Positions 17,465 through 29,410 of a stretch of DNA of 64,000 nt are shown in pieces. Under the pieces are notes generated by a model that had not been told where the DNA came from, made no database searches, and saw only the letters and a program-made list of their open reading frames with translations. Numbering within the stretch: the stretch's first letter is position 1; each line of letters begins with the position of its first letter. The stretch lies in assembly GCA_947000775.1 (NCBI GenBank), contig CAMQGK010000565.1:2740501-2804500 (forward strand). The letters run 5' to 3'. The position numbers and the translations under genes were made by a program. Origin of the DNA: Pterois miles. Taxonomy: Eukaryota > Chordata > Actinopteri > Perciformes > Scorpaenidae.

Positions 17465-17725
17465 ATGCTCTGCCTACAGATTTCATTAGAGCGAATGATT
17501 ACTCAATTAGTTGTCAACTATTAAATTAATCTCAAACTATTTTAATAATCTAATTACAGCTTCTTAAATGTGAATATTTTCTGGTTGCTTACCTCCTCTA
17601 CTGTAAACTGAATATCTTTGAGCTGTGGACAAAACAAGACATTTATGGACATCATATTGGACTTAGGAAACACTGATTGATAGTTTTCTTTTTTTACTTT
17701 TTCTAACATTTTACACACTAAACAA
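17465..17725 (-). mobile_element. Truncated copy of the 40.2 kb MITE
   Basis: Shares the GTGGACAAAACAAGACATTT block and the flanking AT-rich sequence with 40195-40523. The TAGGGCTGCAAC terminus is missing. Confidence 0.5.
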
Positions 17726-20388
17726 CACAAGACTTGGTCAAAATCGAGTATCTGTCTGGACCGTTTATGGTCTGTGTATAAATTGTGACACAAATAATCA
17801 GTGGTCATGTCTACAATGTTAAATCCAGCGCTACATGTCCACTAGGTCCGGCGAGGACACTTCTGTTCAAGTGGTGCCGTACCCTATCGCTGAATGCACC
17901 TGATTGGTCCCTGGTTTTCTGCTCGCCATTTCAAACAGAAATCAACATGGCGGCCTGCTGGTAAGCTTGCTGTTATTCCATCTGAACAATCCACCAACAT
18001 CTACTTCTGAAAACATTTTAAGAAATAGGCTATGGCACTGCTGAATCTCATTTCATTTTAGAATTACATCACTTAGTTTGACAGCTTGGTCTAAGTTTTG
18101 TGAGCTGGAGGCGTCACACTGGATGGGCTTGTTTGCATAAAAGACTGCTTCCCGCCTTTTCATTTGGAAAGAGCAACGATCAATGAGGAAACTCCAACAT
18201 TTGGCCGACCAATCCTGTAACTTCATCACTCAGTCGATGAAAATGTCCACTAGTTACAGTCCCAGAAATCATGCTATTTTTTTTATTTCAGACAATTTCA
18301 AAGGTCAGATTCAAAATGTAAACACAAAATGAAAAGTTTTCCAAAATTCTACAGAAATCAAACTTTTCGAGGCGCAAATGCAACACGTTTGTGTTTTCAC
18401 CGGATTCAAGGTTTCACACCACTTAAAAATATAAATTAGGGACTCTAACACACAAATACCTGGCTGGTCATCTATGATTTTAAATATGCAAAAGCACAAT
18501 CTGTGGTTGATGCCATCAAAATGGTTTAGACACAATGAAGCATATTGTGTATTTTTTAAAAAGCACCATCCATTTAAAATGAGGTTACATCAATATGGAT
18601 CATTTATCAATTCTATGAAGTTACACTCTCACAGACCATCCCTCCGTGTCTTCCTTGGTTCGCCCACTATCTTCCCCCCCTTTGCTCTCTCAGGTTGGTG
18701 TGACCTTCATCTCCAGCTGCCGCCAGTGCGCTGACCCGTCATGCATCTGTCACCCGCCAGTCCTGGCTGAGGCTCACTTTCAGTGCTACATAATTAATCG
18801 CCCAGCGTGCATACAAAAAATAAAAAAATAAAAAAAAAGAGGAGGGCCAACTTGACTGCAACCACCAAATTAACATAAGCCAGCTGGATGTCATATTAGC
18901 TGTAAAGCAAAGGTGATAATTAAAAATGATCTTGACAGGAGTAAATTGGTCAGTTTGGGGATTAACTGTATGACTTGGATGAAAATGAATTGCACCCTCT
19001 GGTGCCGTAGCTTGGATTAAATGGCACTCAATGTGGAGTAACTCTCACATACGAACAAAACGTGCAGAGACAAAATGCACTACAGGTGGAATAAATGGCT
19101 CCACACAGTTCTCATTATTCCTCTGCTACTGTAAATCCATTTCAAACCCAAATCTCTGAGAAAGATATATCTGTACACTGCCAAATCCTGCACCCTTAAT
19201 TTGCACAAGCCTTGACTCATCTATCAAAAAGCCTGAGAGATCTGTGAGATGTCTTTACATCATAAAGCAAAAAGAGCTGGACATAACATCAGCCCCATCA
19301 CATTACACTGATTGAAGCAGGCACGACCAACTTCCCTCTGAAGTGTTTAAACGAATAGCATTTTGATAGCAATATGTGCCAGATTCAATTACAAAAAGCA
19401 AAAATTAAATTAGCTTCCTGCTCTCTTTTCCGCTGCCAATACAAGCCTTAAGAAGAAAGCGTCTCACTGAGATTTCCCAGGATAGGAATCAAGGTGACCC
19501 CTCGCTCTCATCGTTGCCGATTCGTTTTCAGATACCTGCTTCTGTGGTGTCTGTCTGGCTCAAATGGCTGTGTGGCTGTGAACTTTTGCCAGTGGCCTGA
19601 GCTGGATGTCATGCCTCTAGTGAGCAGGTAGCATCAAAAGCCTAAATGTGTCTGTGTCAGCCTGTCAGTTCAGCCGCCATGTGGAAGTGGGTGAGTGGAG
19701 GCAGATATCTGTATTGTGTATCCATCACAGTCAGCTACGCAACCTCACGTCTGCTGACAGCCAACAACACACAACATGCCTTTTCAACAGCAAGGGAGTT
19801 TTCCTCTGGGCTAAGTTTTTTTTTTTTTTCCAAGTAGCCGGCGCCTGCCTCTCTAAACCTCATATCAACTGTCTCGCTCTCTCATATAAAAAAAATATTA
19901 AGATGTCTCAGTTCTCCTGCAGAACATCCTGCCCACAACCTCTCATACGAGCAATTAAGGCAGCTCCCTCTCCACGTGAATCATTTATCTCTTTCAGGAG
20001 TGTGAGCGTGTTTACAATATTCATCATCATGTTTCTCTTACTCATGCTCCCAAGCACTGAGAAAAGAGTAGAGAAGAGTCACAACGGTTAAAAGGTAGAA
20101 GTGAGGGCAGCGGCAGCGGCAGCAGCAGCAGCAGCGGGAAGAAACCAGCAGGAGTTGGCAGCGGCGTGGAGAAGAAAGTAAGCCACGACGGGTTGAGTGC
20201 ACAGTGCGGTCGGTCATGGACATGAGATGAAAGACAGTGTGGGTTGAGAATGTGTCAAGGTTGTTTTTAAGAGGTAAAAGGTAAAAGTACACCCTGCTGA
20301 GCTGAAGTTGACAATAATATCTGTGGCTGAAGTACTTGGCTTGGAAACCAAGTAGACAGTCCAGGTTAAACTGGATGGTAGTGAATTT
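17726..20388. other. No gene recognised
   Basis: Contains a MITE-like ACATGGCGGCC stretch near 17949 and short A/T runs. A CAG-type trinucleotide tract (GGCAGCGGCAGCAGCAGC) lies at about 20106-20137. No supported frame. Confidence 0.45.
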
Positions 20389-20690
20389 AAACCTGCAGCA
20401 GGTAGAATGTTTTTGGCATCATTGAGCAACAACCTTTCAGCATACTGTAACTCAAGTGCTCTGAGAGAAAAGATTTCTGCACCTCCTCATGGCTCATGCC
20501 TAGTTTCACTGTCTGATTGGAGTTTGTGACAAACTGACAGCTGCTCAGAGACGACAAGACTCCAGCTCATTCCTGATTGTCTTTTTTCCTCCAGTCTGTG
20601 AAATCTTGCAGATGCTATTAGGAGCACCAGAGGACACCAGATTACCTGTCTCATCCTCTACAGTCAGGATACAGTATAATGAGTGTTTAA
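20389..20690 (+). repeat. Dispersed fish repeat (TTTCAGCATACTGTAA type)
   Basis: Shares with 32208-33420 the blocks GGCATCATTGAGCAA, TTTCAGCATACTGTAA, GTGCTCTGAGAGA, ATCTTGCAGATGCTAT and AGAGGACACCAGATTACCT. It is a shorter, internally deleted copy. Confidence 0.6.
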
Positions 20691-23317
20691 TAAAAAACTT
20701 TTTGTTTTTGTTTTTTTTAGATCAAGTTTGCCCCAACTTGCCTACTTCAGCTATAAAGTGGGTTGGCTGCTATCTTCTCCCACAGAGCCCATCCTTCCTC
20801 GTAGTCTGCTGCTGGGGGAGAGAGCATGAGAATTAGCATGATCACACCTCGTAGGTCTGTCATACTTCAGCTTTGTTATCTCCGATCTCAAGCAAACCGA
20901 TGGGGAGAAGTGTTGGGTGGCAATGATTGGGCGTGTGAAGTACAAAGCAACATTAGTGCAAGGGAGTGGGATAAAGAAAGGAACGGTGTTGATGGGATAG
21001 TTTAGGACAAGGTCACAAAGTCCAAGGGCAAGGGTGGCAGCCGCAAAAACCCGGCGGAAATAAGATCAGAAATCCACCTCACCATGACGTCCCTTCATCA
21101 TAGGATAATCCTCAAGACATGAAAAGACGAGCCTATCTTCAATCTGAAGGAAATCTCTATTCCCCAGATTCTTCTACCGTCTAATGCCAAGCTGACACGC
21201 CCTTCACGCATCTGCCCACACTCCCCTCAAGTCTTTGTGTACTTAAGATAAGTGAGAGGAGCAAGGTAATGCATATGGGTTGTTCTCATGTGCACTGCAC
21301 CTATTTTATGACCAATAAGTTAACAAGGTCCATTCAACAGAGGTTGAGAAAGGTTGGTCAAACGATGCCGGTCAGTTTTTTAAAGTGAAAGTAGGTCTAA
21401 AATACACTGCAATATGATAATGATTTGGAGTCCATGGTGTTTTTAATAGGGACAGGAAGAAAGGAGATTAACTTGTAATTTAAAATAAACCACTTGGGGT
21501 GAACCAACAGCATTACACGCTGCCCATGTATCAGTTTGTTTAGTGCTATTTTCCTGTTTGTAGGCTGCAGACAGGAGGTACGGGATTGCTTGTTGCTTAT
21601 GAGGATTATGGTTTTATTTTCAAAATGAAAATGACAGAAGTCAGTAATCCAATGCAAAAGGCAACAAAAGAGACCGGGGATGAGTTCAAATTCATTTGAC
21701 CTCAAAATTATTACTCTGAAACGCGGCACATGCTTCAAGGAGACGACGTGGTTTAAACCATGAGAAAACTGTGTAAGAAAAAAAGGGCACGGTGAACTTT
21801 GGCTCACCCAAAACATAGTTGAGTGCCTCCGTTTCTCAGCTGGTCAAAGATTATTTTACTGGATCCAAAAATACTCAGAGTGGATTTCACCGCAAAGTTT
21901 CATTTCCAGAGCCAGCGGCCTATTACCAAAAAAAAGGGGCATTCATGGAAATGCCTGCGTTGTTTGTTATTTTCTCTGCTTCCCTTGTATTACAGAGCAG
22001 GAGTTTGCATTCGGCTTTGGGGATTGTTTTGCAGAATCCTGAAACAACGTAACATGACCTGAATGAGAAATGTCTCCGCTGAAAAGAGCATCTATGATGA
22101 AGTGTGGTACGCTTGTCTTTTTCACCCTTGCGGGGAGCAGGAGAAAACATTTATCACCACTCTCCTCTGCACAGATAAGGTGTCTCTATTTATTCAGAGT
22201 GGAAGAGAGATAAACCCTGAATGAAGCATTGTGGGGCAGCGAGAGAGAAAGAGAGAGAAAGAAGGAAAGAGACGGAGAGATGGTGGACAGAGGGAAGCAG
22301 CTTGGTTTTCAATTGCTTGTGTGTGTCCGCGTGAGCAGATGGCATCTACTGGAAAGCCATCGCTGCTCAGTCGGGAGACTGGAGGTTGACCTCACTGCTC
22401 TAACCCCCTTCCAGCCACCACCGCTACCACCAGCAGCCGCCTTTCCTGCCTCCACGTGCCCCCTGCCCATGCTAATCCATTCCCACTATGAGACTGCTTG
22501 TATAACGTTATCTAATAGGAATAATCCCCTGGAGATGGAGCATCCTATGTACAGTAGTAGTGGCAGGGAACATAAAAGGGTGATTTAGAAAAGACAACAA
22601 GGCAGTACAGTGGTCCGATGAGGGCTGTGCCAGGGACTGAGAGACACAGGAGATTCAACAAGGACATGAATAGTGCTTCTGTCTCCTTGTTCTCCACAAG
22701 AAAGAGAGGAAACAGCAAAGCAAACAAGAGGCAATGCTCACTACTACCGATGTCCTCTCAGCTGTTGATGTACAGCCTACTGTCTGGAGGTGAGGAGCAC
22801 AGTTCACATGCCCATTTCTCACTGAAATTGCCTGTGTGGGGGGGACAAGCGGCTCCTTGTGAGGCAGATGCTGTGAATGCTCTCGAGATGAAATGGTTTA
22901 GGGAAGAGCATGTTCTCCAAACACACAGCTGTTGAGTTTAACAGCAAAGCAACTTTGCCCCCAGACATGGCAAGTATCTAATAAATGGCACATTTCACAA
23001 GTCCTGCACAATGACACTGTTGTATATTTTATTCCAGTCTCTTTAAATAGGTCTTTTCATGACTACTATGATGCTTTGGTTCTTCATTAAGCATACTTGT
23101 GTAAGCACTTAAGAGTGGCACGATAAATAAAACGCGTAAAAACAGCGGTGCGATTAGAGGCTGGGTACGGTTTACGCACCCATGCCGTTCCGACAGGGCG
23201 TATGATAGGCTATCAAAACTTGGAGCTCGCATGCACCAGGGTTTGAAATTGATAGTGTAGTTTAAACGCCGGCGCTACCCCACTTTGCTGGGATACACCA
23301 GCTTCCCCGGAACTCAC
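20691..23317. other. No gene recognised
   Basis: Single-copy-looking DNA; frames up to 139 codons match nothing I know. It would be the 5' part of intron 1 if the minus-strand exon is real. Confidence 0.45.
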
Positions 23318-23960
23318 CTTGGAGAAAAAACAGCGAAGAGAGTAGTTGCTCAAACGCGGAAAGTCCAAAGCTCCCTCTGGTGAAATAGTAAAAAAAACAC
23401 AAGTCCGTAATCAAGTTCACATCTTTCTCTCCTCACACGTCCTGTGAGGGGTTTCAGGAAGGCACTATTCCGTAGAAAACACGGGCTAACGTTACTTGGT
23501 TGGACGAATTCCTGTTGAAAGGCGACCCGGGCAACTCCTCAACAAAAGACTCTGTGGGTTGAATATCAGGGACTTTCTCCACGCCCAGGTGCCGAGTCAC
23601 ATGGTAATTTCCAGGTGTGTGTGTGTATGTCTGTGTGTGTGTGTGTGTGAGAGTCTCAAGCAACAACACACCTGTGGGATCCGCTCACGCGTTCGCCTCG
23701 ACTGTCATCGCGTTTGAAAAACCGGGAGGTTGTACGGAGGGAGGAGAGGAAAAGGGAGTAGAAGGGAGGGAGGGAGGGACGGAGGGAGAAGCGCGCACTG
23801 GAGGAGAACCGACGCTACCGGGTACGGAGAGGAATGATTCCCCTCCCACTGCACACTCACCGCCGGGCAGAGCCGCTGTGTCTGTGTGGAGAAAGCTAGT
23901 GGAAGAAGAGAAGGGGAAACAAGTTGTGTCGTCTGTTCGCCGACGCACCGAAATATTTCC
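23318..23960 (-). other. Candidate untranslated first exon (minus strand)
   Basis: On the minus strand this region ends in TCCAAG followed by GTGAGTT, a near-perfect 5' splice site with its GT at 23317-23316. A second good donor, GGCG followed by GTGAGTG, lies at 23860-23859 and could end a shorter alternative exon. The last 80 exon bases contain no ATG. The only short frame near the CpG block starts ATGACAGTCGAG and closes after seven codons. This fits a noncoding first exon with coding exons beyond the window's left edge. I cannot name the gene; the 5' end is a guess from base composition. Confidence 0.33.
23611..23649. repeat. Imperfect (GT)n tract inside the candidate first exon
   Basis: GTGTGTGTGTATGTCTGTGTGTGTGTG. 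It would be transcribed as CA repeats if the minus-strand exon is real. Confidence 0.85.
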
Positions 23961-24015
23961 GCGGGCGGTGGGAGCGGAGCGGCAGCAGCCCCGCGCTGCT
24001 GTGGTTCCCAAAGTG
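23690..24015 (-). promoter_or_regulatory. CpG-rich promoter-like block
   Basis: This stretch is much richer in G+C and CpG than its surroundings (CGCG, GGGCGG, GCGCGC clusters), unlike nearly all the window. It sits directly upstream, on the minus strand, of a purine/pyrimidine-rich stretch with good minus-strand splice donors. No clear TATA box is seen. It ends abruptly where a transposon end begins near 24000. I infer a promoter for a minus-strand gene lying mostly outside the window. Confidence 0.4.
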
Positions 24016-24290
24016 TGGTCCGGGATCCAACGAGGGGTCCGTAGGGGTGGCTCCTCCAGGTCATTCCAGGCAAAATAAGCTATACAAGGAAATGTTCACA
24101 AGTAATGGTTTACTACCGCTCTCGCCCCGTCGCATTATTCCTGGTTACATAATTCTGCCATGTCATACCAGGACAAATATGAAGATAGGCTTCAGTTAAA
24201 CGCAAAATGAAACTTGATCCATGATCAGTAAAACTTTAGGGAAAATTAAAGGTCAGGTCACCCACATCATGAAAATTACAGAAATGAAAC
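24001..24290 (+). mobile_element. hAT-like end (TTCCCAAAGTGTGGTC type)
   Basis: GGTTCCCAAAGTGTGGTCCGGGATCC followed by GGGGTCCGTAGGGGTGG is a common fish hAT terminus. Base composition changes sharply here from the CpG-rich block to AT-rich sequence. The right end is not defined. Confidence 0.5.
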
Positions 24291-24462
24291 AGGATCCAGA
24301 AAGTTTTGTTCTTATCAAAAAATAAAAAATAGCACAATATGTATTTTCCATGGATGTCTAAAGAGAACTGATACAGCATTGGAGGCGGGTTTGGTCCTAT
24401 GAGAGCTGCTCAGTGGTGCATGAAGCTAAAATGGCTCAACTGCCTATTGTTAAAGTACTCAG

Positions 24463-24640
24463 ATCATCCAGTGATCTTCTGTATAAAGTACCCGTATCAT
24501 CTGGCAATCTTCCTCATAAGGAACCCTATCATCCGTCCATCTTCCGTATAAAGTACCCGATCTTCCGTATAAAGTACCCGAATCATCTGGTGATCTTCCC
24601 TATAAAGTACCCATATCATCCATCGATCTTCCGTATAAAG
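24463..24640 (+). repeat. Minisatellite, about 33-bp unit, 5-6 copies
   Basis: Units follow the pattern ATCTTCCGTATAAAGTACCC then GTATCATCTGGCG, with variation. One unit is shortened to about 22 bp. The open frame through it (24413-24643) merely repeats IFRIKYP and is not a gene. Confidence 0.85.
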
Positions 24641-24759
24641 TAGGAGGAGGAAGTGAAATAACACTGGATTTAGTTATTAGTGCATTTTACAACATTAGGA
24701 CCTAATTATTTAAATAAGGGTTATTCAATTGTTCATACTGGGAGGTTGCTCTGTATGTG

Positions 24760-24761
<2 letters not shown>

Positions 24762-24815
<54 letters not shown>
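24762..24815. repeat. (TA)n microsatellite, about 27 units
   Basis: Alternating AT, fused to the repeat at 24816. Confidence 0.97.
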
Positions 24816-24819
<4 letters not shown>

Positions 24820-24990
24820 GGACATCTCTTTCCCAATGTAAGTCTATGGGAAAAAGCCTTTTTGGGCCCAATGGCATCACATTATGAACACAGAAGTTGT
24901 AGTACCACTGTTTGGCCACTATGAGTATTGGCATCAAAGCCTGTCGCACTTCCCAGGGGCTTGGCGTTTTCCCCACAACAGACATTTTGA
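24816..24990 (-). repeat. Dispersed repeat joined to a TA microsatellite, copy 2
   Basis: Reverse-orientation partner of 13120-13269, with TTTTTGGGCCCAATGGC and GTAGTACCACTGTTTGGCCACTATG. Its TA tract lies at 24762-24815. Confidence 0.6.
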
Positions 24991-25012
24991 CTTGTCATAG
25001 TAGGAAATGCAC

Positions 25013-25343
25013 TTCAAGGACCAGTGTGTAATAATAAGGGGCATCTAGTGGCAGAAATGGAATATAATATTAATAAGCATGTTTTATTTAGCATATAATC
25101 ACCTGATAATATAATGTTTCTACAGTAGCCCAGAACGCACAAACGAAATTGTGAACTTTTCCCGCTTGGGTCGGAGTCGATAACGTTATGTACAGACACA
25201 CTCTACACACCAGCTCTGCTCCGAATGGCTCTAGAGAAGGCCATTCGCATTTTAGCATCGGCACACATGAGAGGATTCAGTTGGTTTCAATCTCCTCACC
25301 TCACTGCTAGGTAGTGCCAGATCCTACACACTGGGCCTTTTAA
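25013..25343 (+). mobile_element. TTAA-type MITE, same family as 616-950
   Basis: Begins TTCAAGGACCAGTGTGTAAT and ends CTACACACTGGGCCTTTTAA. Shared internal blocks are GTGGCAGAAATGGAATAT and TTTCTACAGTAGCC. Confidence 0.62.
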
Positions 25344-25663
25344 AGGGATAGTTCCGGCATTTTGAAGTGGGGTTGCATGAGGAACTTATCCATAGTCAGT
25401 ATATTACCTACACTACTACAGTACATGACGGGCAGCACATCCCCAGTTTGGAGAAACAGACCGGAGTACTGACACCAGAGCAAAGTTATGCACTGCTGTG
25501 AACAGGACTGGCAGCAAAACATATAACATACGCTTAAACTGATATTGATTTTTTTTAGATGAGCCTTTCTCATAGGTGGTTAAAATAAGTTTTGCTGCCA
25601 GCCCTGTCCACAACAGTACATCACTTTGCACACCACTTCAAAACACTTCAACTATTCCTTTAA
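25340..25663. mobile_element. Second TTAA-flanked MITE, abutting the first
   Basis: Terminal repeats read TTAAAGGGATAGTTCCGGCATTTTGAAGTGG on the left; the right end is the imperfect inverse (CCACTTCAAAACACTTCAACTATTCCTTTAA). It shares its left TTAA with the preceding element, so one probably inserted at the other's TTAA. Inside, two inverted segments carry TTTTGCTGCCAG/CTGGCAGCAAAA. Confidence 0.65.
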
Positions 25664-25786
25664 TGTTAGGCCTACTAATAACATTAACAATGGCTCTGTT
25701 GTATTCAAGTGCTCCAGTAAGCTGTGATAGCGAACCAGCATGCACAATACCAGGACCCTGAAACTGATGCATTTAAATGGAATTCA

Positions 25787-26058
25787 TCCAACCAGCCATC
25801 CATCCATTATCTGTAACCGTTTACCCTATTTGGGGTCATGGGGGGGCCTGGAGCCGATCCTAGCTGACATTGGGTGAAGGCGGGGTACACCCTGGACAGG
25901 GCGCCAGACTATCACATAGAGACAGACAACCATTCACACATACATTCACACCTCAGAGTAATTTAGGGTCAAGAAGTATACTGCATGTCTTTGGACTGTG
26001 GGAGGAAGCCACAGAACCCGGAGAAAACCCCCGTTAACGGGGAGAACATGCATAAGTA
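25787..26058 (-). mobile_element. 5'-truncated SINE of the same family
   Basis: Carries the GGAT-repeat tail (CCATCCATCC on the + strand) and the conserved body (CATGTCTTTGGACTGTGGG) but lacks the tRNA-like head. A short GAATTCA duplication may flank it at 25780-25786 and 26059-26065. Truncation at the head is typical of incomplete reverse transcription. Confidence 0.75.
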
Positions 26059-26065
26059 GAATTCA

Positions 26066-28635
26066 GCCATCGTTAATTTGACTGTTTGCTTCTCTGTTTT
26101 TTCCTACCGTGACGTGTCAAAGTTTAGAAATACTGAGGGGTTATGGGTCCAAATTCTCCCCACCACAACCAGTTAACATTTAACACCACACTATCTTTAT
26201 TTAATTTTCATTTTCATCTGAAAATAGGCACATGTTAAAGAAATTAACTATGTCTTTGTGTGTAATTTCAGAAAAACTCCAGATCTGTACCTCACATTCC
26301 CACAGACAGTACTGAAGACATGACCTCAGTGTCCGATTGGTAGCTACAGCCGTTTTATTGGAGGTACTAACAACATTGAAAAATGGTATTTGAAAATAGC
26401 CTACGGCATGTGTCTATTCAGAAACAATCCTGTGTTTACTCAGGACAATCAACTGACGTTACTATGGACAGCTGTACCACACATTTCCCAGTGAAAACTG
26501 TTGACAGGGAGGTCTGTCAGTTATCCAGAGAGACACATTGCTGTTGTTGAGCTTTTCAAATGTCACGTTTTTATCCTTTGAGCATCACCAACAAGCAGAA
26601 GCCTCAGCAGCAGGAAGCTCTTGTTAAAGCAAATAAAACCAAAACTTAACTGCATTACATTTCTTGAGCAAAACGGACCTTTTGAGGTTGATTAATTATC
26701 ATGTAAACTAATAGTAGTATCACTATGATCATTGATACTTTACTATTATGTTCCAGTGTTTGTGTTGTTATGATGATGTGCGGTACAATGTGAATTATAT
26801 TGTTCTGTTGTTGTAAAATCAGGTTTCCTTTTAAATTGTGTAATTTATCTAAAAGCCCACCTTGGGACAATAATATTGAATTAGCTGTCACTGTAAATTC
26901 TATGTGCAACAAATCTGTTATATTTTAAGTGGCTGAATGCAATGATGTTAACTGCACTTTCCCAGTCAAATGAACAGCTAAATAAAACATAAATAAACCA
27001 CTGACATTGCATGCAAATAAACACAGATTAATGTGGAAAGGGAATTTGGGGACATTACTTGGTTTAAAAATATTTTCAAGAGCAACCGCTGCTCATTTAT
27101 TTATATTTCACTGAGCCCCATTTGACTATGTCCTTACAAGAGGCATATTAGTAGTCATTATAACACACATTATTGGTGTGTTCGCTGTACCTTGGCTGCT
27201 GAATCATTAATCACAAGAAGTATAATTTTGAAGCTCTTTAGTCAAGCTAAGTTTTAGAAAGTGCAACAATCTTTCATTGCTGCATGGATGTGTAGCAAGG
27301 TTTTAATCAGCCGTATGTTTAGGTCTTTTTTAGTGAGAAAGTCACAGATTTGTTTGACTCATTCAGGCAGCAAGAGGCTAAAAGTTGCTCTGATTTCAGA
27401 TATGGGCCATATGTGTGAAAGTACTACTCAAGCATGATTGGCACTATCATCACCCAAGAGGTTATATGAATAGCTTATTTTTGCCTTTGAGCCTAATATC
27501 GCATAACACTGCAATTTGGCATGCTGAGTTTCGTTGCTCTGTGTCACGCCTTGTTGTGTGGCTCGGTGTCAGATTTGTGAGTGATTTATGGGTATGCAAA
27601 TGAGGTTGTCTGTTTGGGGAGATGTGGTGCCTTTGCCCAGTGGGCCCTGGAGCGAAGAATGGGGACTGCGTGGGTGTGAGTCAGTCCCTAACTGCTGACA
27701 CGAGCACCAAGCTGGCAGAGATTCACAGAGCAAGATGGGGAGATGGCCTTCACAGGTCTTCACATTGAGTGATGAGATCAAGGCGAAACTAGGCCAAGCC
27801 AGACAAGTGTCGGGCAAACAGACACCCAGAGATAGAGTGAGAGAGACAAACACATCCCAATCACAAACAGAGCTGGGAGAGTGGAAATTGGCAGGGTGGA
27901 GCCGAGTTGTTTTGGGTCTGAGTTCAATATGTCCAAACCTGTTTGTCTCAAGAGTAATGCTGAGTCTTGGAAGGTGCAAACTCAGGGGACGGCGGTCGCC
28001 AGGAGAAGCCAAGTCACAGCTCTCTAAAGTGGAAAAGAAGTTCACTTTGTTCTACTAGATAGCCTGACTGTGATGACATTTTGATCAATGCGCCTATACC
28101 TTCCAGCAGCTTGCTTTTATGTTCCTTGAATAGTGATGATCTGTTATCATGGCGGTGTCAAACAGCACCATTTGTCATACAGTGTCCCTCAGCAGGTCCG
28201 GACTGTAAAATGTTTTGACTATCAACACGTTATACAACCTAATTTATGACACAGCGTTTCAGTTGTCTATAATGATGTAGTGGTCATATAAGATTCAAGG
28301 TTCATAGTTCAGAGGCTGTTTGCCATGTGGATAGACTGCCCTCTGTTGGTGGCAGCTGGTAATGTTTCACTAACTAATGGCCACATTATCAAACAGGAGG
28401 GTAACACACCACTGCATCGTTTATAAGCAGTATAGAAACATTTAATACATGGTAACACAATATAATGTAGTTGTACGCAGCTATAAGGATATTTTTAAAT
28501 GTTTATTAATGTACAGTATTTGTCAACAACTATAACTAATCCTATGAAGACATATTATCTAATACAAAAAATCTACAACTTACACATAGGTAAATTGACA
28601 CTCTGATTTACAGATAATAAGACTAGTATATGTAT
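26066..28635. other. No gene recognised; overlapping frames at 27.6-28.06 kb
   Basis: Two frames overlap on opposite strands (158 codons minus, 27569-28045; 107 codons plus, 27735-28058). Neither has a recognisable domain, and mutual overlap suggests a stop-poor stretch and not coding. The rest is featureless. Confidence 0.45.
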
Positions 28636-29196
28636 TAGTGCTGTCAATTCATTAAAATAGTTAATCACAATTGATTGCAAATCAATCACGTTTTTTATCT
28701 GTTCAAAATGTGCCAAAAGGGAGATTTTTCAAGTATAATATTCTTATCAACGTGGGAGTTGGCAAATATGCAAATGTATGTATATATTAATTATTAGAGC
28801 TCAATTAACAACACAAAACAATGACAAATATTGTCCAAAAATCCTAACAGGTACTGTGTTTAGCATAAAAAAAATAAAATATGCTTAAATTATATGGCAA
28901 ACTGCAGCCCAACAGGCAACAACAGCCGTCAGTGTGTCAGTGTGCTGACTTGTCTATGACTTGATCCAGTCTGCATGTGATTATCATAAAGTGGGCATGT
29001 CTGTAAACATGAGACTTGTGGGTACCCAGAGAACCCATTTTCATTCACATATCTTGAGGTCAGAAGTCAAGGGACCCCTTTGAAAAATGCCAAAATGTAG
29101 CATAAATTTGGTGCCAGTGGATTCCTGGTTTTCTAGTTTCATATGATGCCAGTATCTTTACTCTAACTTTAAAACTGAGCCCACTACAAACCTCTG
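28636..29196 (+). mobile_element. Dispersed fish transposon relic (TAGTGCTGTCAATTC type)
   Basis: Starts TAGTGCTGTCAATTCATT. The second half carries GAACCCATTTTCATTCACATATC, GTCAAGGGACCCCTTTG, GGTTTTCTAGTTTCATATGATG and TTTAAAACTGAGCCC. All are found again, in reverse, at 63690-63884. The right terminus is missing. Noncoding. Confidence 0.65.
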
Positions 29197-29221
29197 AAAC
29201 ATCCTGTCAGATCTTTAAGAG

Positions 29222-29410
29222 TTAAAGCTGCAGTGGGTAGAAATGGAGCAAATCTGATTTTAAAAAAAGTTATTTTTATGAAATGCTCACTATAACCTGA
29301 CAGTAGTGCATGAGCCAGGTAATGAAGCTGTGTTATCGTATGACATTTTGTATATAACATACACCAGTCGGTCTTGGCTTTCATACAAAAATGCACTGCA
29401 GTCCCCAACA
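29222..29410 (+). mobile_element. Partial MITE (TTAAAGCTGCAGTGGGTAG type)
   Basis: Begins GTTAAAGCTGCAGTGGGTAGAAATGGAGC, similar in style to other TTAA-type elements here. No right end is seen; a poly(A) run follows at 29480-29499. Confidence 0.35.

Noticed and set aside
17940..17970. ACATGGCGGCCTGCTG followed by GTAAGC, like a short coding first exon
   Set aside because: ATGGCGGC stretches are common in fish MITEs, the surroundings look transposon-like and there is no promoter signature.
27569..28058. Opposite-strand frames of 158 and 107 codons
   Set aside because: No recognisable family, mutual overlap and no splice or start context.
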